Shown here piece after piece: positions 6,640-15,388 of a stretch of DNA of 64,000 nt (position 1 is the first letter of the stretch; the number at the start of each line of letters is the position of its first letter). The stretch comes from Chitinophaga sp. LS1 (GTDB taxonomy: Bacteria > Bacteroidota > Bacteroidia > Chitinophagales > Chitinophagaceae): positions 4,776,501 through 4,840,500 of the forward strand of contig NZ_CP128362.1 in NCBI RefSeq assembly GCF_034274695.1. Reading direction: 5' to 3'. The notes under the pieces were generated by a model, which made no database searches, was not told the DNA's origin, and worked only from the letters and a program-made list of their open reading frames with translations. Both the position numbers and the translations under genes were made by a program.

Positions 6640-7530
6640 TCAGTTAAAAGACTTCCTAAAAACGTTTGGAGAGAGATTCGTATGCCGCTTAAATAACTTA
6701 TTAAAAGACTGTGGATGCTCAAAACCCAGTTGATAGGCAATTTCAGCCACCGTCTGCCTGGTAGTGCTCAACGCCACTTTGGCTTTTTCAATAAGCCGGT
6801 CATGTATATGTTGCTGCGCACTTTGGCCGGTAAGGGTCCGCAACATATCAGTGAGATACCTTGCAGACACCTGTAGCTGTGCCGCCACCTCAGGAACCGT
6901 TGGAATACCTCCCTGTGTGTCTGTAAACCGGCTTTCCAGGTATTTATTCATCTCTGTGATCAGATCATGATGAATGGCCTTTCGGGTCAGGAATTGCCTG
7001 TTATAAAAGCGATTACTGTAATTCAGCAATAATTCAATCTGAGAAACCAATACATCCTGGCTAAAGGCATCCGTATTATTATCCAGCTCATCCGCAATAT
7101 TCTCAAATATTCCACCGATCACTTTCTTCTCTTTGTCTGACAAAAAGAGCGCCTCATTCACCGCATAAGAGAAAAATCCATATTGCTGAATGCGCTGTCC
7201 CAGAGCATAATTCCGGATCAGGTCCGCGTGAAAAAGCAGGAGATAACCATCCAGGCAACCGACTTCGCCAGACATGGTCACTACCTGGTTCGGGGCTAAA
7301 AAGGCCATGCCGCCTTCTGAAAAGTCATACCAGGCCTGTCCATACCGCATCTGACCGCTAAAATCTTTCTTAAATGCAATCTTGTAGAAGTCAATCATGA
7401 ACCTTTTTCCGGTGAAATTGCCACTGATCTGATCCTTGTCATAATTGACCAGGGCCACCAGCGGATGGAGCGGTTTAGGCATATCCATATCCCGCATAAA
7501 TTCGGAGATACTTTTATAAATGATTGTCAT
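6640..7530 (-). CDS. AraC-family transcriptional regulator
   Basis: This encodes a 296-residue regulator. The C-terminal third contains the double helix-turn-helix of the AraC family: TVPEVAAQLQVSARYLTDMLR as the first and TVAEIAYQLGFEHPQSFNKLFKRHTNLSPNVFR (split across the second helix pair) as the second, with the typical FxRxxxxxP-like end. The N-terminal part is a cupin-like ligand domain with no assignable effector. It lies upstream of, and in the same orientation as, the oxidoreductase/SnoaL genes and probably controls them. Its terminal codons are the source of the 70-bp repeats. Confidence 0.9.
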   Translation of the reverse strand: MTIIYKSISEFMRDMDMPKPLHPLVALVNYDKDQISGNFTGKRFMIDFYKIAFKKDFSGQMRYGQAWYDFSEGGMAFLAPNQVVTMSGEVGCLDGYLLLFHADLIRNYALGQRIQQYGFFSYAVNEALFLSDKEKKVIGGIFENIADELDNNTDAFSQDVLVSQIELLLNYSNRFYNRQFLTRKAIHHDLITEMNKYLESRFTDTQGGIPTVPEVAAQLQVSARYLTDMLRTLTGQSAQQHIHDRLIEKAKVALSTTRQTVAEIAYQLGFEHPQSFNKLFKRHTNLSPNVFRKSFN

Positions 7531-7940
7531 GGTACAAAGGTGAGGAAAGCTGGCAAATAAAAATTAGCCTATCTGGTAAAAAGTGTAGCCTGTAAATAAA
7601 TGGGTATTTATTTGCATTTGTGGCCTGTGTGGACGCATTTTGCTACTGTACCCATTGTGTTGGGCAACGAAGATCTTTATTACAGGTAATGGGCCTTGCA
7701 AAATCATGACCTATGGGTTCTGTAAGGAAGAAAAAACATTAGTGGTGGCTACCGGTTGTGAACTGGTCATCTGGAAAAGAGAAAAGGGATGTATCAAAAA
7801 TAAATGAACCTCCCTGGAATTGCATAAATGGAAACCTGGCTCCATCATGTATCTGAATTAATAGAGCGTGTATCTTACTTTTGATACACGCTCTATGTTT
7901 TTCTCAAAATGGGTTTCATCCCAATTGGTAAAATCTTTAT
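7531..7940. other. Intergenic region with a small plus-strand ORF candidate
   Basis: This 410-base gap separates the start of the AraC gene from the 3' end of the GH31 gene. On the plus strand an ORF of 33 codons (ATG at 7706, stop at 7805-7807) contains four Cys-free strands and three Cys residues. It is followed by a hairpin with a T run at 7861-7898. Open frame continues upstream of the ATG to about 7590 without a good start. I see no homology. It may be the tail of a lost gene or a real small protein. Confidence 0.3.
7861..7898 (+). terminator. Stem-loop with T run, plus orientation
   Basis: A 14-base perfect stem (ATAGAGCGTGTATC and its complement) with an 8-base loop is followed by GTTTTT on the plus strand. 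It is oriented to stop plus-strand transcription coming from the 7531-7860 gap. On the minus strand no T run follows, so it is a poor terminator for the GH31 gene. Confidence 0.6.
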
Positions 7941-10085
7941 TTAAAAACTCAATTTGCCCGCTTTCCCTATCATCCCACTCTTCTCTTCTTTCCCAACAAC
8001 AACCTTTATCATTTTGTAAGCATGCTTACCTGCATACCCCCCACTTACTTTCCAGCTAAGAGTCTTCGTCGCATCATCCCATAAAAACGCCGTTGTTCTT
8101 GTAGCCCCTTTGGTATAATTGTAAGAAGTCCCATCATCCTCCACCATATTAAAATTCCCGTTTTTACCCGGATAAACATGTATTTCAAGCGGTGCAGTAG
8201 TAGCCTGTTCTGAATATTGCACAACAGGACTGAGCGGCAATATCGTGCCCGCCCGCACATATACGGGGATCTCATCCAGTTGCTTATCCACTGCCATCCT
8301 CTTTGGCCCTGTAATTTTTTCTCCACTAAAATAATCATACCACGTATCAGCAGGTAAATACACACTCCGTTTACCACCTGCATTTAATACAGGTGCCGCT
8401 AATAAACCTTTACCAAACAACCATTCATCTGTCATATTCGCAACAGTCGTATCGGTCGGAAACTCCATCACCAGTGGCCGCATAATAGGAGCGCCATTGT
8501 TGTATGCTTCGTGACCGAGACTGTAAGTATAAGGTAGCAGCTGGTATCTCAGCTCCAGCGCTTTGCGTATGGCCGCTTCGCCATCATCCCCCCACAAAAA
8601 CGGGAAGCGGGCAGTAGTACCGATATCTGAATGAGAACGCATGATAGGGAAGAAAACCCCTGCCTGAAACCAGCGTACCAAAGTCTCTTTTTCCGGCGTG
8701 CCGTGAAAACCACCAATGTCGCAGGCGCCGTAGTACATGCCGGCAAGACTGAAGTTCAACAGGTCTTTGGGTACATCGGCCAGTGAGGACCAGGAAGACT
8801 GTATATCGCCATCCCAGGTACAATAGCCAAAGCGTTGATTGCCGGGGCTAAATGCCCTGTTAATCGTGAAGTGGCGGTAGTTAGGCCGTACGGTTGACAG
8901 TAAGTTGTATTGGGCGGTATTCCACCAATAATAACAGGTATAATAAGATTCGCCTTCATCATCCCACCATGCATCTACACCTGCCTGTAGCATAGGTTTT
9001 GTTCTGTCTTCAAACCATTTCCGCAGCTCTGCATTGCTAAAGTTCAGGTCGCGGCTATCTGTATGTGGGTTCATAAGCCAACCGTTTTTTCTGGCAGTAT
9101 CCAGTCGTTGATCATTGCCCAGTCTTGGTTTGCGGATACCGATAAATTTTACGCCCTGCGCTTTCATATCTGCTATCTGTTTGGCCGGATGGGGGAACAG
9201 TTTTGGATTGAAAGTGAAATCACTATAACCTTTCTGCCCTTCTTTAGGTACAGTATAGTCAGGTGTAGTGGTATACCATTCAAAGTCAAAAATAAAAGCG
9301 TCTACAGGTAGTTGATGTGCCCGGAATTTAGTGAGCACATTGGATATATAGGTGCTATCTTCCCATCCCCACTGACTTTGCAGGTAGCCAAAAGCCCATC
9401 TGGGCGGCAGTTTGGGCTGTCCAGTCAGTTTTACATAACCTTTGGCGCCATCGTAAATGGTGCTGGCAGGCCAGAGGTATAGGTTGGCGATTTTAGATGG
9501 GAATTTCCATGCCAGGAGGTGGTGGTCTTTGGTCCAGCCAGCTGGTTGATTATCATTGGCAGCAACACCAAATGCGCTGTAGCCTGTCGTATTCCAAAGA
9601 TAAGGAATGCCAGCTACGCCATTGCCTACAGCAGAACCGGACTGGCTTTTTGTAAGGTCTTTGGAAGAGATATTGCCGGCGCCATACAGCAGGCCTTGCG
9701 TAGTATGATCAATCTCAACCGAAGTATCGGTAAAGCGGTAGGTGCCGTTCTGTATCAGCGGCTGACCTTTTGCATCATACAATGACCAGGCACCGGTCGT
9801 GGTATTGATCGTTAACTGGCCATAGGCAGTTTTGATCCCATATAACGGAGGGGTCGAAACTACGGTGTACGGCGAGGATGCACTGTTACTGGATTCAATA
9901 AAAGTGCTCTTAATAATTTCTCCGTTTAAGCTGAGACAAAAGGCAGCATTGTTAGTGGTAAATAGTCCCACCTGATGGCCGCCTGCATTCACAATGATCC
10001 CGTTGGGGGCCTTTCTGACCTGAGCATTCGTGGTAAAAACTGCTGCCTGCATTGCAAGGAGCAGCAATAGCATCTTGTTTTTCAT
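7941..10085 (-). CDS. Secreted glycoside hydrolase family 31 (alpha-glucosidase/alpha-xylosidase type)
   Basis: This encodes a 714-residue enzyme that retains configuration while cleaving alpha-linked glucose or xylose. A signal peptide (residues 1-21, ending TNA) exports it to the periplasm or beyond. An N-terminal beta-sandwich is followed by a barrel beginning at PPRWAFGYLQSQWGW (about 228). The nucleophile should be Asp 375 in AWWDDEGE and the acid/base Asp 427 in TWDGDIQSSW. IGGFHG and MRSHSD complete the active site. The C-terminal beta domains include PVYVRAGTILPL. The motif WWDDE instead of the usual WxDMNE points to a less-studied branch, so substrate is uncertain. A perfect palindrome just upstream may control it. 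Confidence 0.92.
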   Translation of the reverse strand: MKNKMLLLLLAMQAAVFTTNAQVRKAPNGIIVNAGGHQVGLFTTNNAAFCLSLNGEIIKSTFIESSNSASSPYTVVSTPPLYGIKTAYGQLTINTTTGAWSLYDAKGQPLIQNGTYRFTDTSVEIDHTTQGLLYGAGNISSKDLTKSQSGSAVGNGVAGIPYLWNTTGYSAFGVAANDNQPAGWTKDHHLLAWKFPSKIANLYLWPASTIYDGAKGYVKLTGQPKLPPRWAFGYLQSQWGWEDSTYISNVLTKFRAHQLPVDAFIFDFEWYTTTPDYTVPKEGQKGYSDFTFNPKLFPHPAKQIADMKAQGVKFIGIRKPRLGNDQRLDTARKNGWLMNPHTDSRDLNFSNAELRKWFEDRTKPMLQAGVDAWWDDEGESYYTCYYWWNTAQYNLLSTVRPNYRHFTINRAFSPGNQRFGYCTWDGDIQSSWSSLADVPKDLLNFSLAGMYYGACDIGGFHGTPEKETLVRWFQAGVFFPIMRSHSDIGTTARFPFLWGDDGEAAIRKALELRYQLLPYTYSLGHEAYNNGAPIMRPLVMEFPTDTTVANMTDEWLFGKGLLAAPVLNAGGKRSVYLPADTWYDYFSGEKITGPKRMAVDKQLDEIPVYVRAGTILPLSPVVQYSEQATTAPLEIHVYPGKNGNFNMVEDDGTSYNYTKGATRTTAFLWDDATKTLSWKVSGGYAGKHAYKMIKVVVGKEEKSGMIGKAGKLSF

Positions 10086-10130
10086 TTTTTCGTGTGGTAT
10101 AAGTGGGGCGAAAGGTATAAAATATTTTGC

Positions 10131-10142
10131 TAAACCGGTTTA
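10131..10142. promoter_or_regulatory. TAAACCGGTTTA palindrome upstream of GH31
   Basis: A perfect 12-base palindrome overlaps the stop codon of the AraC gene and sits about 45 bases upstream of the GH31 start. AAACCGGTTT-type sites are the classic shape of LacI-family operators, which often govern sugar genes. A TACCTTTC box (minus strand, about 10118-10111), one base from the -7 consensus, lies between it and the gene. No LacI gene is in the window, so the regulator would act from elsewhere. Confidence 0.45.
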
Positions 10143-11060
10143 ACTAATTTTTTGAGCGTATTTTTTAGGTTTTTGGCCGATGTACTTTTCGAATGTTCTG
10201 GAAAAATGGCTGAGGTTTTCAAAGCCTATCTGGTAACCGGCTTCAGACACGGATAGTTTCTCTTCGCGGATTAGTCTTGCCGCTTCCTGCATTCTGAAAT
10301 GCTGATAATAATCATAAATCCCCATGCCGAAAACCTGGGTGAAGATCCTGCGCATTTTCAGTTCATTCATTTCAGCAATTTGTTTCAGCTCGATAATAGC
10401 AGTGGGTTTGTCTAAAGAGGCAATAATCTTATCGCGGACCTTGTAAATGGATTTAACGTCTTTGTCGCTCAATTTTTGGTGAACGGATTGTTCGCGTTTG
10501 CTCAGGCTTTTAAACAGATGGAAGATCAGTTCCATCGCTTTTAGTTTGTAGTGGTAGTCGGATAATATGCCAGGGGGTTCTTTTTTTACAATGTCGTTAA
10601 TCGTGCGAACAATATCATCCGTCATGATCTCTTCTATTAAGAAGTCATTGCTGGTGTCGAAGAGATATTGGAACTGGTCTGCATCTTTGTTCAGGAATCC
10701 TTTTAAATACTCCGCACTGATCAGCACGGAGACGGTCTTTACGCGGGAATCTTTTTTGAAAGTGCTGGTATAGGTCCAGGTAGATGGGAATACGCGTATG
10801 AACGGCTTTTCATCTTTGTTTGAGTGATCGTTGTCAAATGGATTATTAAAGAAAAAGCAGATACTGTTTTTAATGAATTTTGGTGCAGTTGTGGGGCGGG
10901 AGAAGGTTTTCTTTACTGTATAAGCGGCAAAGAACATGACCAGGTCGGGGAAAAAGTCAAAGCTTTTATAGTTGTGAATGTCTACATTCTGGATGTAATT
11001 AGTACCTACGTTATAGCCTATTTTATCAAACAATTGAAGGAAGTCTTGTTGAGTTGACAT
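10140..11060 (-). CDS. AraC-family transcriptional regulator
   Basis: This encodes a 306-residue regulator with a C-terminal AraC DNA-binding domain. The first HTH is near KQIAEMNELKMRRIFTQVFG, and the second reads SVSEAGYQIGFENLSHFSRTF followed by YIGQKPKKYAQ. The N-terminal 190 residues are a ligand/dimerisation region of unknown effector. It is divergent from the FAD monooxygenase gene, with 68 bases between the starts, the usual layout for a regulator and its target. It lies upstream of GH31 in the same orientation, but the palindrome between them suggests that GH31 has its own control. Confidence 0.9.
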   Translation of the reverse strand: MSTQQDFLQLFDKIGYNVGTNYIQNVDIHNYKSFDFFPDLVMFFAAYTVKKTFSRPTTAPKFIKNSICFFFNNPFDNDHSNKDEKPFIRVFPSTWTYTSTFKKDSRVKTVSVLISAEYLKGFLNKDADQFQYLFDTSNDFLIEEIMTDDIVRTINDIVKKEPPGILSDYHYKLKAMELIFHLFKSLSKREQSVHQKLSDKDVKSIYKVRDKIIASLDKPTAIIELKQIAEMNELKMRRIFTQVFGMGIYDYYQHFRMQEAARLIREEKLSVSEAGYQIGFENLSHFSRTFEKYIGQKPKKYAQKIS

Positions 11061-11128
11061 AATTTTTACGACTATTTTTAGTAGTTATCGTGCTATTTTA
11101 TTTATAAAGATACATCCATTTTTGTGAC

Positions 11129-12217
11129 ATGAAAAAGCAGGTATTAATATCGGGAGCGAGCATAGCAGGCCTCTCATTAGCCTATTGGCTAAATCATTTT
11201 GGATATGCAGTGACGGTGATTGAGATATCAAAAGGGTTAAGGAGAGGCGGTTCTCCTATTGATGTGCGGGGTGATGCATTGCGGGTGGCGGAAGAGATGG
11301 GTATATTGGATAAGATCAAGGCAAAAGAGCTGGTGCATACAGATGAAATTGTGAATGCTGATAATGAAACTATTGTTAGTTTTTCGATCAATGCACAGGC
11401 GGAATATAGTGGGGATATTGAGATTACCAGGGATGACCTGGTGGATATATTGTATGAGAATATTCCTGTTGGGGATGTTCAGCTGATTTTTGATAATAAA
11501 ATTGAGACAATCACGCAGCACAAAGATTGCATTGAAGTTACTTTTCAAAGAGGAGCGCCCAGGGAATTTGATTTTGTATTTGGGGCGGATGGTACGCATT
11601 CATCTGTAAGGAAACTTGTATTTGGGGAAGAGGAAAAGTATTCAAAATTCTTCGGTGCTTATTTTGCAATAGTAGAAGCACCTCTTTTGAAAGCTGGAAC
11701 CGGAGCGTTGATATACCGTGAACCAGGCAAATTGGCGGCGCTGTATCCATTTAAGAATATAGTGAATGCGTTTGTAGTTTTCAGGTCGCCAAAGTTGCCG
11801 TATGATTATAAGAATGATGCGCAGCATAAGCAGATCCTGAAAGATAAATTCAAAGATAGTTCCTGGAAAATACCGCAGATATTGGATGCGATGATGAATT
11901 CGGACAATTTATATTTTGACGAAGTGTGTCAGATCCATATGCCAGCATGGACAAATGGTCGTGTGGCATTGGTGGGTGATGCTGCGTATACAACGGGTTT
12001 TCCAACAGGCATGGGAACGAGTCTGGCGATGTTGGGGGCTAGTATTATTGCGCATGCATTGCATGCAAATGAGGATTACAATAGTGCATTTGCGAAATAC
12101 AATGACAGTTACCGGCCTTTTGTAGAAGGTGTGCAGGCAGGGATTACCCGTGGGTTGAACTGGTTGGTGCCGGAGACAGAAGAAGGTATTCAGGAAGCTA
12201 TAGAACGGTTTTTGTAA
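11129..12217 (+). CDS. FAD-dependent monooxygenase (PHBH/TetX-like group)
   Basis: This encodes a 362-residue flavoprotein hydroxylase. The N-terminal VLISGASIAGLSLAYWL is the dinucleotide-binding fold (GxGxxG variant GASIAG). The middle DFVFGADGTHSSVRK is the DG motif, and GRVALVGDAAYTTGFPTGMGTSLAM is the GD motif that contacts the FAD ribityl chain. It uses NAD(P)H and oxygen to hydroxylate an aromatic, polyketide or tetracycline-like substrate; the sequence does not tell which. It is transcribed divergently from an AraC gene that probably controls it. Length is normal, and a terminator follows at 12317. Confidence 0.9.
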   Translation: MKKQVLISGASIAGLSLAYWLNHFGYAVTVIEISKGLRRGGSPIDVRGDALRVAEEMGILDKIKAKELVHTDEIVNADNETIVSFSINAQAEYSGDIEITRDDLVDILYENIPVGDVQLIFDNKIETITQHKDCIEVTFQRGAPREFDFVFGADGTHSSVRKLVFGEEEKYSKFFGAYFAIVEAPLLKAGTGALIYREPGKLAALYPFKNIVNAFVVFRSPKLPYDYKNDAQHKQILKDKFKDSSWKIPQILDAMMNSDNLYFDEVCQIHMPAWTNGRVALVGDAAYTTGFPTGMGTSLAMLGASIIAHALHANEDYNSAFAKYNDSYRPFVEGVQAGITRGLNWLVPETEEGIQEAIERFL

Positions 12218-12316
12218 TATAAAGAAAGATTAGAAGGTAGAAATGTAAATTCATTGGATAATGATTTGGTGAGTGTGGTTGAAGAGTACGCATAAGATAT
12301 GCAGGTAGTATAATGG

Positions 12317-12341
12317 AAAACCCGCTAAATGAGCGGGTTTT
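12317..12341 (+). terminator. Rho-independent terminator after the monooxygenase
   Basis: AAAACCCGCTAAATGAGCGGGTTTT forms an A/T-flanked GC stem about 100 bases after the monooxygenase stop codon. The rest of the 268-base gap shows nothing further. Confidence 0.75.
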
Positions 12342-12485
12342 CCTATTTAAAAGTGTATATTAGGGTTATTCTATTTAAAGAATATAATGAGTTACTTCCG
12401 GGGATTAGTTTTTGGAATACCTATTTTAATAAACATAGAATGACATCAAAGTATTAATAATCAAACTTCATTCATTCAAAAACAA

Positions 12486-13109
12486 GTGCGACTAATAAAT
12501 ACAATTGAAATAAACCCTTTTGACTTTTTAGAGACCGATATTCAGGAAGTACCCGAAGATCGTATCCGGTTTTGGACTGAATGCCTCTCAAACCGAAACC
12601 TGGGAAGATTACAAGCCATTCAGAAAGACAGTTATTTAGTGGATATCACAAGTATTAATGATGATGAATTGATAGAAATCATAAAAAAACATCTTGAAGA
12701 GGTGGAAATGGAAACGTATGAAGATCAGGTGGGAAAATTATGTGGAGGAATTGCATTAATAGAGAATGATCAGTTTTACATAAAGCCTAACTGTTGTGGT
12801 GATATTGGGAATTTGACAGATTGGGAAGATATGCTGGAAGCGCCTGAAGGGGAGTGGAAGCAATTATGGATAGGACATCCATGGGTTTATTACAGACCAG
12901 CTTCTCAGGTGATTGAAATTTCCGATTACACTGAGAGTATGGAAAAGATTTCGTTGTTGATCACTATTTCCAAATCAGATTTGCAAAGAGAATTAAAGAA
13001 AATCAGATTAGAGCAGGAGAATTTTGAAAAGCGAATACAACAAGCTCTCGAGAAAATGGGAGTGGGAGAGAGTGAGGAAATTGCGAAATTGATGACGCGA
13101 AATGAATAA
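12486..13109 (+). CDS. Hypothetical 207-residue cytosolic protein
   Basis: This is an intact ORF from a GTG start, with no signal peptide or membrane segment. It has an acidic N-terminal half, a central segment IKPNCCGDIGNLTDWEDML followed by EWKQLWIGHPWVYYR, and a C-terminal coiled-coil-like helix rich in Lys and Glu (about residues 158-190). The CCGD and HPWVYYR motifs look like a conserved core and recall small immunity-type or SMI1-like accessory proteins, but I cannot assign a family. It stands alone between two terminators, so it is probably monocistronic. An ATG is lacking near the 5' end, and a later start is possible. Confidence 0.6.
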   Translation: MRLINTIEINPFDFLETDIQEVPEDRIRFWTECLSNRNLGRLQAIQKDSYLVDITSINDDELIEIIKKHLEEVEMETYEDQVGKLCGGIALIENDQFYIKPNCCGDIGNLTDWEDMLEAPEGEWKQLWIGHPWVYYRPASQVIEISDYTESMEKISLLITISKSDLQRELKKIRLEQENFEKRIQQALEKMGVGESEEIAKLMTRNE

Positions 13110-13230
13110 TATTTTTAACTATAAAAGAATGGTTCCGTTTAGAAAACTCGCTTTTGCAGTATGCAGTCCTTCTATTCTAATAAGCCTTAATAATTGCTAA
13201 CAAGTTTACTAACTTGCAAGCAGCCTGAAT

Positions 13231-13275
13231 AAAAACCGGGCAAACCAATACATGCATTGATTTGCCCGGTACCTA
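13231..13275. terminator. Bidirectional terminator between convergent genes
   Basis: The arms ACCGGGCAAA (13235-13244) and TTTGCCCGGT (13261-13270) pair perfectly around a 16-base loop. An A run precedes and T-rich sequence follows. It can serve both the upstream plus-strand gene and the converging GH84 gene. Confidence 0.7.
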
Positions 13276-13290
13276 TTTTCTGCAACTAAA

Positions 13291-15240
13291 TTAATAAGCA
13301 ATCAGCTTCGGAGCATCCGCCACAAACACATCCAGCACACCATCCGCGATCTTAATTGGACCACCAAAACGGGTAGCGCCAGGGATCGTCTGCAAAGCAG
13401 CAGCTTCAGCTGCTAATTTCTTAGCATTGGCAAAATAACGACCCGCTGCGGTACTTCCATGATCAGCAGCATCCAATCCTGCGGCAGTCAGCTGTAGTGC
13501 TCTTCCCCATAACTGCATCGCATCCAGCCACGGACGTGCATCCTGCGCAAAAGAGGTATCGACAGTTCCTGACCTGATAATATCCGGCGCCCCTGCGAAC
13601 GCTGCAGCACGCTGTATCAGGTCGGTAATGGCCTGATGACGGGTGGCAATGTCTCCATTTGCAATGGCATCGCGTACACCATCGAGCATCGCCTTCAGTT
13701 TAGGTGCCTGTACCTGCCATGGCTGACTGCCAAAAGTAGGTGCCAGATGTTGGGTATCAAAGAAGGTCAGCAACGCAGCTGTGGCCTGCTCATCACCACC
13801 TGCCAGCTCGCGTGCCGCAGCCAGCCAGATACGTTCTGCATCATATCCTTTGTCATTCCACGCAAAAGCAGCTACTCCTGTTACAGCAACACGGCTCGGT
13901 GCTTCCTGATTCATTGGATTAGAGAGGATCCCTGCCAGTTCTGTTGATAAGCCGGCTTCGCGTCGTACATAAGGAGCAAGCAACAACCGGCCAGTAGATT
14001 CCCCGTAATCATTTACCGGGTAGTTGTCCCATAACAGTGTCTTGCGTCCAAATGCCTTTGTCGCTGCACGTGCATCCCCAGTGGAGATGGCTGGTGGTAC
14101 GACATCGGTGCCAGTCCATTGTACGACCACCTGCGAGTCAAGATTTTTCCTCAATGCAGCTTTGTATGGACTTTCTTTTGCATCATAATATTCTGTTGGC
14201 ACCATAATGAGCGGAGGTGCTGTCGGATCGATTTTTTTAAGATTGGCCTGCAATGCGTTCAGCAAACGAGACTGCGCAATACCCGCCGCCTCTGGGCCTG
14301 AAGGGCCAAAAGTGGTTTTGTCCAGGTCACAATTCCATTTGGTATATTCAATATCATCGAGGGCCACATAGAAGCTGTGAACACCAATTGAACGAAGGGC
14401 ACTGAACTTGCGCTCCAACTGATGCAGATCACTTGAATCAGAGAAACATACAGTGGGACCCGGAGAAATGGCATACACAAAGTTGACATGGTTCTTTCTG
14501 GCTACCGCTACCAGTTTACCCAATTCAGCTAAAGTCGCTGCAGGATAAGCATCGCGCCAGCGATCCCTTGCATATGGATCGTCTTTTGGACTATACACAT
14601 AAGTATTTGCTTTGACAGTAGCGAGGAATTCGAGGTGTTTCTCCCGATCTGTCATTGACCATGGTTTACCATAAAACCCTTCGATGGTGCCGCGGATCGG
14701 CATAGAAGGATGGTCTTTGATCACGAGTGCCGGAATGGCAGCGCGTTGTGCCAGTTGCCGGAAAGTCTGTGCTGCATGGTACAAACCATCCGCATCGTGG
14801 CCGGCAAGTGTAATGAGTGCACCGTTGCCTATCGCTACACTGGCGATTGTATAGCCTTCGGTATTACTGTCTGCTACAGCACCGCATTTCGTGAGTGCTG
14901 TGCGCACGATCGCCGCATCGCCGGTACCGAGTACGATGTGTGTACCTTCGAATGCCTGTGGCAGCTGTTTTGCCGTTGTGATGGTTTCAACGCCCGCCTG
15001 CGTAAGTATGCTACGTACCAGGGCTGTAGTTTCCGTATCAATACCCGGAGGTGCAACCAGGGTAACTGATTTACCCAGCATGATAGATCCCTTTCCCAGC
15101 GCGATAGATACGGGGGCCGGATAAATGGCCGGCAACGTAGCAGGTCGTGCAGAGAGCTGGTTATTCGGTTGAACCGTTTGCGCAAAAGTACTGCTGCAAC
15201 CCAACATGACCACGGTTAAACAATTGAATAACTTTTTCAT
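13291..15240 (-). CDS. Secreted GH84 beta-N-acetylglucosaminidase (O-GlcNAcase-like)
   Basis: This encodes a 649-residue hydrolase that removes terminal beta-GlcNAc using substrate-assisted catalysis. A signal peptide ends near TFAQ (residue 21). An N-terminal GH20b-like domain (about 35-175) precedes the catalytic barrel that starts with IRGTIEGFYGKPWS (182-195). The paired catalytic acids are Asp 295 and Asp 296 in ALDDIEY. PTEYYD and QWTGTDVV line the acetamido pocket. A helical C-terminal domain follows. Length matches Bacteroidota homologues. No SusC/SusD pair is adjacent, so it probably trims host or microbial glycans such as chitin oligomers independently. Confidence 0.94.
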   Translation of the reverse strand: MKKLFNCLTVVMLGCSSTFAQTVQPNNQLSARPATLPAIYPAPVSIALGKGSIMLGKSVTLVAPPGIDTETTALVRSILTQAGVETITTAKQLPQAFEGTHIVLGTGDAAIVRTALTKCGAVADSNTEGYTIASVAIGNGALITLAGHDADGLYHAAQTFRQLAQRAAIPALVIKDHPSMPIRGTIEGFYGKPWSMTDREKHLEFLATVKANTYVYSPKDDPYARDRWRDAYPAATLAELGKLVAVARKNHVNFVYAISPGPTVCFSDSSDLHQLERKFSALRSIGVHSFYVALDDIEYTKWNCDLDKTTFGPSGPEAAGIAQSRLLNALQANLKKIDPTAPPLIMVPTEYYDAKESPYKAALRKNLDSQVVVQWTGTDVVPPAISTGDARAATKAFGRKTLLWDNYPVNDYGESTGRLLLAPYVRREAGLSTELAGILSNPMNQEAPSRVAVTGVAAFAWNDKGYDAERIWLAAARELAGGDEQATAALLTFFDTQHLAPTFGSQPWQVQAPKLKAMLDGVRDAIANGDIATRHQAITDLIQRAAAFAGAPDIIRSGTVDTSFAQDARPWLDAMQLWGRALQLTAAGLDAADHGSTAAGRYFANAKKLAAEAAALQTIPGATRFGGPIKIADGVLDVFVADAPKLIAY

Positions 15241-15365
15241 TTTTCTTTCTTATTTAGAGCCTGTAATTGTCCGAAAGATAATAACTGACATGGCAAGAAA
15301 AAAATGAGCAGGTAATTAAATTAAAAATTTGGCATATAATTAGCCTTCTATCCCTCAAGGCGCAA

Positions 15366-15373
15366 TATCTTTG
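15366..15373 (+). promoter_or_regulatory. -7 promoter box TATCTTTG
   Basis: This is a perfect match to the Bacteroidota TAnnTTTG box, 15 bases upstream of the ATG at 15389. No clear TTTG is seen 19 bases further up. It implies a very short leader for the following secreted protein. Confidence 0.35.
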
Positions 15374-15388
15374 CCCGCTACAAATACT

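Noticed and set aside
13636..15185. Several long antisense ORFs over GH84
   Set aside because: They are shadows of a GC-rich, strongly coding gene with clear catalytic motifs on the minus strand.
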